This document shows positions 9,188 to 14,633 of a DNA stretch of 14,633 nt, in pieces (within the stretch, counting starts at the first letter, position 1; every line of letters starts with the position of its first letter). The position numbers and the translations under genes were made by a program. The notes beneath the pieces are model-generated. The model saw only the letters and a list, made by a program, of their open reading frames with translations. It searched no databases and was not told the DNA's origin. Source of the stretch: Agrocybe praecox (Eukaryota; Basidiomycota; Agaricomycetes; Agaricales; Agrocybaceae); NCBI GenBank assembly GCA_964017145.1, contig CAXHKQ010000142.1, positions 1 to 14,633 of the forward strand, written 5' to 3'.

Positions 9188-11632
9188 CTACACCCATCCT
9201 GGGCCCATGGAGGCTCGATCATCTTTCTTAAGCGATAACTTTTTTTTGCACATGCAAATTGTCACCATACTTCCAGGACTGCTAGGACACACCCTCACGA
9301 ACATCCTGGCCAAGTTTCGTGAAGAGTTAAGAAACGGTTGAGGAGACATAACAATTCTGGCTACACCCATCCTGGGCCCATTGGAGGCTCGATCATATTT
9401 CTTAAGCGATAACTTTTTTTTGCACATGCAAATTGTCACTATACATTCAGGACTGCTGGGATACACCCTGACGAACATCCTGCCCAAGTTTCGTGAAGAG
9501 TTAAGAAACGGTTGAGGAGACATAATAATTCTGGCTACACCCATCCTGGGCCCATTGGAGGCTCGATCATATTTCTTAAGCGATAACTTTTTTTTGCACA
9601 TGCAAATTGTCACCATACTTTCAGTACTGCTTGGACACACCCTCACGAACATCCTGGCCAAGTTTCGTGAAGAGTTAAGAAACGGTTGAGGAGACATAAC
9701 AAATCTGGCTAAGCCCATCCTGGGCCCTTTGGAGGCTCGATCATATTTCTTAAGCGATAACTTTTTTTTGCACATGCAAATTGTCACCATACTTCCAGTA
9801 CTGCTTGGACACACCCTCACGAACATCCTGGCCAAGTTTCGTGAAGAGTTAAGAAACGGTTGAGGAGACATAACAATTCTGGCTACACCCATCCTGGGCC
9901 CATTGGAGGCTCGATCATATTTCTTAAGCGATAACTTTTTTTTGCACATGCAGATTGTCACCAGACTTCCAGTACTGCTAGGATACACCCTCACGAACAT
10001 CCTGGCCAAGTTTCGTGAAGAGTTAAGAAACGGTTGAGGAGACATAACAATTCTGGCTACACCCATCCTGGGCCCATTGGAGGCTCGATCATATTTCTTA
10101 AGCGATAACTTTTTTTTGCACATGCAGATTGTCACCATACTTCCAGTACTGCTAGGATACACCCCCACGAACATCCTGGCCAAGTTTCGTGAAGAGTTAA
10201 GAAACGGTTGAGGAGACATAACAAATCTGGCTAAGCCCATCCTGGGCCCTTTGGAGGCTCGATCATCTTTCTTAAGCGATAACTTTTTTTTGCACATGCA
10301 GATTGTCACCATACTTCCAGTACTGCTAGGATACACCCTCACGAACATCCTGGCCAAGTTTCGTGAAGAGTTAAGAAACGGTTGAGGAGACATAACAATT
10401 CTGGCTACACCCATCCTGGGCCCATTGGAGGCTCGATCATATTTCTTAAGCGATAACTTTTTTTTGCACATGCAGATTGTCACCATACTTCCAGTACTGC
10501 TAGGATACACCCCCACGAACATCCTGGCCAAGTTTCGTGAAGAGTTAAGAAACGGTTGAGGAGACATAACAAATCTGGCTAAGCCCATCCTGGGCCCTTT
10601 GGAGGCTCGATCATCTTTCTTAAGCGATAACTTTTTTTTGCACATGCAAATTGTCACTATACATTCAGGACTGCTAGGATACACCCTCACGAACATCCTG
10701 GCTAAGTTTTGTGAAGAGTTAAGAAACGGTTGAGGAGACATAACAAATCTGGCTAAGCCCATCCTGGGCCCTTTGGAGGCTCGATCATATTTCTTAAGCG
10801 ATAACTTTTTTTTGCACATGCAAATTGTCACCATACTTTCAGGACTGCTAGGATGCACCCTGACGAACATCCTGGCTAAGTTTCGTGAAGAATTAAGAAA
10901 CGGTTTAGGAGACATAACAATTCTGGCTACACCCATCCTGGGCCCATTGGAGGCTCGATCATATTTCTTAAGCGATAACTTTTTTTTGCACATGCAGATT
11001 GTCACTATACTTCCAGTACTGCTAGGATACACCCCCACGAACATCCTGGCCAAGTTTCGTGAAGAGTTAAGAAACGGTTGAGGAGACATAACAATTCTGG
11101 CTACACCCATCCTGGGCCCATTGGAGGCTCGATCATATTTCTTAAGCGATAACTTTTTTTTGCACATGCAGATTGTCACCATACTTCCAGTACTGCTAGG
11201 ATACACTCCCACGAACATCCTGGCCAAGTTTCGTGAAGAGTTAAGAAACGGTTGAGGAGACATAACAAATCTGGCTAAGCCCATCCTGGGCCCTTTGGAG
11301 GCTCGATCATCTTTCTTAAGCGATAACTTTTTTTTGCACATGCAAATTGTCACTATACATTCAGGACTGCTAGGATACACCCTCACGAACATCCTGGCTA
11401 AGTTTCGTGAAGAGTTAAGAAACGGTTGAGGAGACATAACAAATCTGGCTAAGCCCATCCTGGGCCCTTTGGAGGCTCGATCATATTTCTTAAGCGATAA
11501 CTTTTTTTTGCACATGCAAATTGTCACCATACTTTCAGGACTGCTAGGATGCGCCCTGACGAACATCCTGGCTAAGTTTCGTGAAGAGTTAAGAAACGGT
11601 TGAGGAGACATAACAAATTTGGCTAAGTACAT
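9188..11632 (-). other. Copy-B equivalent of the 814-codon open frame
   Basis: The translation appears identical to that of 1564-4008. This follows from the near-identity of the two higher-order copies and is not independent evidence of selection on a protein. The base changes at 9458 and 11207 leave the residues unchanged. Two silent changes are too few to argue for purifying selection. Confidence 0.8.
10412..11629. repeat. Four-monomer subrepeat pair in higher-order copy B
   Basis: This is the copy-B equivalent of 2788-4005, at an offset of 7624. It contains the same internal 696-bp period (10412/11108, 10586/11282, 10760/11456) and the same private variants, including GGTTTAGG in the monomer at 10760. 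The subrepeat therefore arose before copies A and B separated. The only change I noticed against A is T at 11207. Confidence 0.75.
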
Positions 11633-11804
11633 CCTGGGCCCATGGAGGCTCGATCATCTTTCTTAAGCGATAACTTTTTTTTTTGCACATGCAAATTGTC
11701 ACCATACTTCTAGGACTGCTAGGACACACCCTCACGAACATCCTGGCCAAGTTTCTTGAAGAGTTAAGAAACGGTTGAGGAGACATAACAAATTTAGCTA
11801 AGCA
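11630..11804. repeat. Extra monomer present only in copy B (175 bp)
   Basis: This unit sits between the equivalents of monomers 3832 and 4006 and shifts the A-B offset from 7624 to 7799. It has a T10 tract, a private CTTCTAGG, TTTCTTGAAG and a TTTAGCTAAGCAC tail. The last two features match monomer 4179. It therefore looks like a copy related to that class that was inserted by exchange within the first part of the monomer. Confidence 0.8.
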
Positions 11805-12499
11805 CATCCTGGGCCCATGGAGGCTCGATCATCTTTCTTATGCGATAACTTTTTTTTGCACATGCAAATTGTCACCATACTTTCAGGACTGCTAGGATAC
11901 ACCCTGACGAACATCCTGGCCAAGTTTCGTGAAGAGTTAAGAAACGGTTGAGGAGACATAACAATTCTGGCTACACCCATCCTGGGCCCATTGGAGGCTC
12001 GATCATCTTTCTTATGCGATAACTTTTTTTTGCACATGCAAATTGTCACCATACTTCCAGGACTGCTAGGACACACCCTCACGAACATCCTGGCCAAGTT
12101 TCTTGAAGAGTTAAGAAACGGTTGAGGAGACATAACAAATTTAGCTAAGCACATCCTGGGCCCATGGAGGCTCGATCATCTTTCTTAAGCGATAACTTTT
12201 TTGTGCACATGCAAATTGTCACTATACATTCAGGACTGCTAGGATACACCCTCACGAACATCCTGGCTAAGTTTCGTGAAGAGTTAAGAAACGGTTGAGG
12301 AGACATAACAATTCTGGCTACACCCATCCTGGGCCCTTTGGAGGCTCGATCATATTTCTTAAGCGATAACTTTTTTTTTGCACATGCAAATTGTCACCAT
12401 ACTTCCAGTACTGCTTGGACACACCCTCACGAACATCCTGGCCAAGTTTCGTGAAGAGTTAAGAAACGGTTGAGGAGACATAACAAATTTGGCTAAGTA

Positions 12500-12672
12500 C
12501 ATCCTGGGCCCATGGAGGCTCGATCATCTTGTTTATGCGATCACTTTTTTTTGCACATGCAAATTGTCACTATACATTCAGGACTGCTAGGATACACCCT
12601 CACGAACATCCTGGCCAAGTTTCGTGAAGAGTTAAGAAACGGTTGAGGAGACATAACAATTCTGGCTACACC
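12500..12672. repeat. Marker monomer, internal, in higher-order copy B
   Basis: This is the copy-B equivalent of 4701 (offset 7799), with the same CACTATACATTCAGG right half. Like its counterpart it follows a T9 monomer with AGTACTGCTTGG and is followed by the CATCTTTTTTAAG monomer. Confidence 0.85.
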
Positions 12673-13018
12673 CATCCTGGGCCCATGGAGGCTCGATCAT
12701 CTTTTTTAAGCGATAACTTTTTTTTGCACATGCAAATTGTCACCATACTTCCAGGACTGCTAGGACACACCCTCACGAACATCCTGGCCAAGTTTCGTGA
12801 AGAGTTAAGAAACGGTTGAGGAGACATAACAAATTTGGCTAAGTACATCCTGGGCCCATGGAGGCTCGATCATCTTTCTTAAGCGATAACTTTTTTTTGC
12901 ACATGCGAATTGTCACCATACTTCCAGGACTGCTAGGACACACCCTCACGAACATCCTGGCCAAGTTTCGTGAAGAGTTATGAAACGGTTGAGGAGACAT
13001 AACAAATTTGGCTAAGTA

Positions 13019-13184
13019 CATCCTAGGCCCATGGAGGCTCTTTCTTAAGCGATAACTTTTTTTTGCACATGCAAATTGTCACCATACTTTCAGGACTGCT
13101 AGGACACACCCTCACGAACATCCTGGCCAAGTTTCGTGAAGAGTTAAGAAACGGTTGAGGAGACATAACAAATTTGGCTAAGTA
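13019..13184. repeat. 166-bp deletion monomer (copy B)
   Basis: This is the copy-B equivalent of 5220 at an offset of 7799, with the same 7-bp deletion, CCTAGGCCC and CTTTCAGG. It is the only short monomer in copy B, because the 5907-6238 pair has no equivalent there. Confidence 0.85.
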
Positions 13185-14401
13185 CATCCTGGGCCCATGG
13201 AGGCTCGATCATCTTTCTTAAGCGATAACTTTTTTTTGCACATGCAAATTGTCACCATACTTCCAGGACTGCTAGGACACACCCTCACGAACATCCTGGC
13301 CAAGTTTCTTGAAGAGTTAAGAAACGGTTGAGGAGACATAACCAATTTAGCTAAGCACATCCTGGGCCCATGGAGGCTCGATCATCTTTCTTAAGCGATA
13401 ACTTTTTTGTGCACATGCAAATTGTCACTATACATTCAGGACTGCTAGGATACACCCTCACGAACATCCTGGCTAAGTTTCGTGAAGAGTTAAGAAACGG
13501 TTGAGGAGACATAATAATTCTGGCTACACCCATCCTGGGCCCATTGGAGGCTCGATCATATTTCTTAAGCGATAACTTTTTTTTGCACATGCAGATTGTC
13601 ACTATACTTCCAGTACTGCTAGGATACACCCCCACGAACATCCTGGCCAAGTTTCGTGAAGAGTTAAGAAACGGTTGAGGAGACATAACAATTCTGGCTA
13701 CACCCATCCTGGGCCCATTGGAGGCTCGATCATATTTCTTAAGCGATAACTTTTTTTTGCACATGCAGATTGTCACCATACTTCCAGTACTGCTAGGATA
13801 CACCCCCACGAACATCCTGGCCAAGTTTCGTAAAGAGTTAAGAAACGGTTGAGGAGACATAACAAATCTGGCTAAGCCCATCCTGGGCCCTTTGGAGGCT
13901 CGATCATCTTTCTTAAGCGATAACTTTTTTTTGCACATGCAGATTGTCACCATACTTCCAGTACTGCTAGGATACACCCTCACGAACATCCTGGCCAAGT
14001 TTCGTGAAGAGTTAAGAAACGATTGAGGAGACATAACAATTCTGGCTACACCCATCCTGGGCCCATTGGAGGCTCGATCATATTTCTTAAGCGATAACTT
14101 TTTTTTTGCACATGCAGATTGTCACCATACTTCCAGTACTGCTAGGATACACCCCCACGAACATCCTGGCCAAGTTTCGTGAAGAGTTAAGAAACGGTTG
14201 AGGAGACATAACAAATCTGGCTAAGCCCATCCTGGGCCCATTGGAGGCTCGATCATCTTTCTTAAGCGATAACTTTTTTTTGCACATGCAAATTGTCACT
14301 ATACATGCAGGACTGCTAGGATACACCCTCACGAACATCCTGGCTAAGTTTCGTGAAGAGTTAAGAAACGGTTGAGGAGACATAACAAATCTGGCTAAGC
14401 C

Positions 14402-14575
14402 CATCCTGGGCCCATTGGAGGCTCGATCATCTTTCTTATGCGATAACTTTTTTTTGCACATGCAAATTGTCACCATACTTCCAGTACTGCTTGGAAACAC
14501 CCTCACGAACATCCTGGCCAAGTTTCGTGAAGAGTTAAGAAACGGTTGAGGAGACATAACAAATTTGGCTAAGTA
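14402..14575. repeat. Chimeric monomer near the right end
   Basis: The left part (CCATTGG, CATCTTTCTTATGCGATAAC, T8) matches the monomer at 7979 and follows an AAATCTGGCTAAGCC tail as that one does. The right part (CTTCCAGTACTGCTTGG, then the TTTGGCTAAGTAC tail) matches monomers 4526 and 12325, which are also followed by a GTTTATGCGATCAC marker unit. It carries a private GGAAACACC. The crossover lies in the T-tract to GTCACCATAC stretch common to all parents. Confidence 0.65.
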
Positions 14576-14633
14576 CATCCTGGGCCCATGGAGGCTCGAT
14601 CATCTTGTTTATGCGATCACTTTTTTTTTTTTT
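14576..14633. repeat. Truncated marker monomer ending in T13
   Basis: The unit begins as the marker subtype (CATGGAGGCTCG, GTTTATGCGATCAC) and then runs into 13 T up to the last base at 14621-14633. The same position holds 8 T in the other four marker units. The part that would tell a 1050-type from a 4701-type unit is missing, so its place in the higher-order order is open. Confidence 0.8.

Larger units (their letters stand above)
8675..14401. repeat. Higher-order repeat copy B, rearranged relative to A
   Basis: This block is collinear with copy A at offsets that step from 7625/7624 (to 11629), to 7799 (11805-13357), to 7119 (13358 to about 14360). The steps correspond to a gained monomer of 175 bp and a missing 680 bp. 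In the first 17 monomers (about 2.95 kb) I noticed only three differences from A: A has one extra C at 1494-1497, B has G at 9458 against A at 1834, and B has T at 11207 against C at 3583. Such near-identity alongside whole-monomer gains and losses fits recent duplication followed by unequal exchange. An assembly effect on repeated sequence is also possible. Confidence 0.85.
1..14633. repeat. Satellite DNA array, ~174-bp monomer, 84 full copies
   Basis: The sequence is filled from end to end by direct head-to-tail copies of one unit with nothing between them. Monomer starts, set at the conserved CATCC, are spaced 173-175 bp apart except for four 166-bp units. Landmarks in order within a unit are the palindrome TGGGCCCA (6-13), a CTTAAG site (about 34-39), a T8 tract (about 47-54), the imperfect palindrome TTGCACATGCAA (53-64), a variable segment up to about 118, and a nearly invariant block (119-158). 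Consensus GC is about 44%. Length changes come from T-tract size (T8, T9, T10, or T6 followed by GTG), from CCATTGG versus CCATGG, and from one 7-bp deletion. A unit of nucleosomal length carrying an A/T tract is typical of eukaryotic satellites. Family and host are not recognised, and the array runs off both window edges. Confidence 0.97.

Noticed and set aside
1..14633. CRISPR array
   Set aside because: Units abut directly with no unique spacers, the unit is 174 bp, and no cas genes are present.
1..14633. Transposon, SINE or insertion sequence
   Set aside because: No terminal inverted repeats, target duplications, poly(A)-bounded element or transposase/reverse-transcriptase frames were found. 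All periodicity is direct tandem repetition.

Overview
The whole window is one tandem satellite array, and I see no ordinary gene in it. It holds 84 complete head-to-tail monomers plus a truncated one at the right end. Taking the conserved CATCC as each monomer's first base, starts fall at 4, 178, 352, 527, 700, 875, 1050 and so on to 14576. Spacing is mostly 173, 174 or 175 bp, with four 166-bp monomers. The consensus is 174 bp, about 44% GC, with one T8 tract per unit. A nucleosome-scale monomer, monomer subtypes in ordered succession, and multi-kilobase higher-order copies point to eukaryotic heterochromatin (centromeric, pericentromeric or subtelomeric type). I do not recognise the satellite family and cannot name the organism.

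Layout: (1) 4-1049, six monomers whose last five resemble the block at 1223-2091. (2) 1050-8674, higher-order copy A, 44 monomers, 7,625 bp. (3) 8675-14401, higher-order copy B, which follows A monomer by monomer with almost no point differences. Relative to A it has one extra monomer (11630-11804), lacks four monomers (A 5559-6238), and leaves the A order near 14345-14390. (4) 14402-14575, a chimeric monomer. (5) 14576-14633, the start of another monomer of the GTTTATGCGATCAC subtype, ending in T13 at the window edge.

Inside the higher-order unit there are shorter nested periods: a four-monomer (696 bp) repeat at 2788-4005, copied at 10412-11629, and a six-monomer period at the left end. Variation is concentrated in roughly monomer positions 48-118; a roughly 40-bp block (positions 119-158) is nearly invariant.

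Long minus-strand open frames, up to 814 codons, exist because 174 is 58 x 3 and the consensus has no stop in one reverse frame. One-base indels in the T tract and the CCATTGG motif break that frame repeatedly. I treat these as by-products of the repeat. There is no sign of tRNA, rRNA, CRISPR, mobile-element protein or bacterial gene organisation. What the window shows is satellite evolution by unequal exchange or conversion at several scales.
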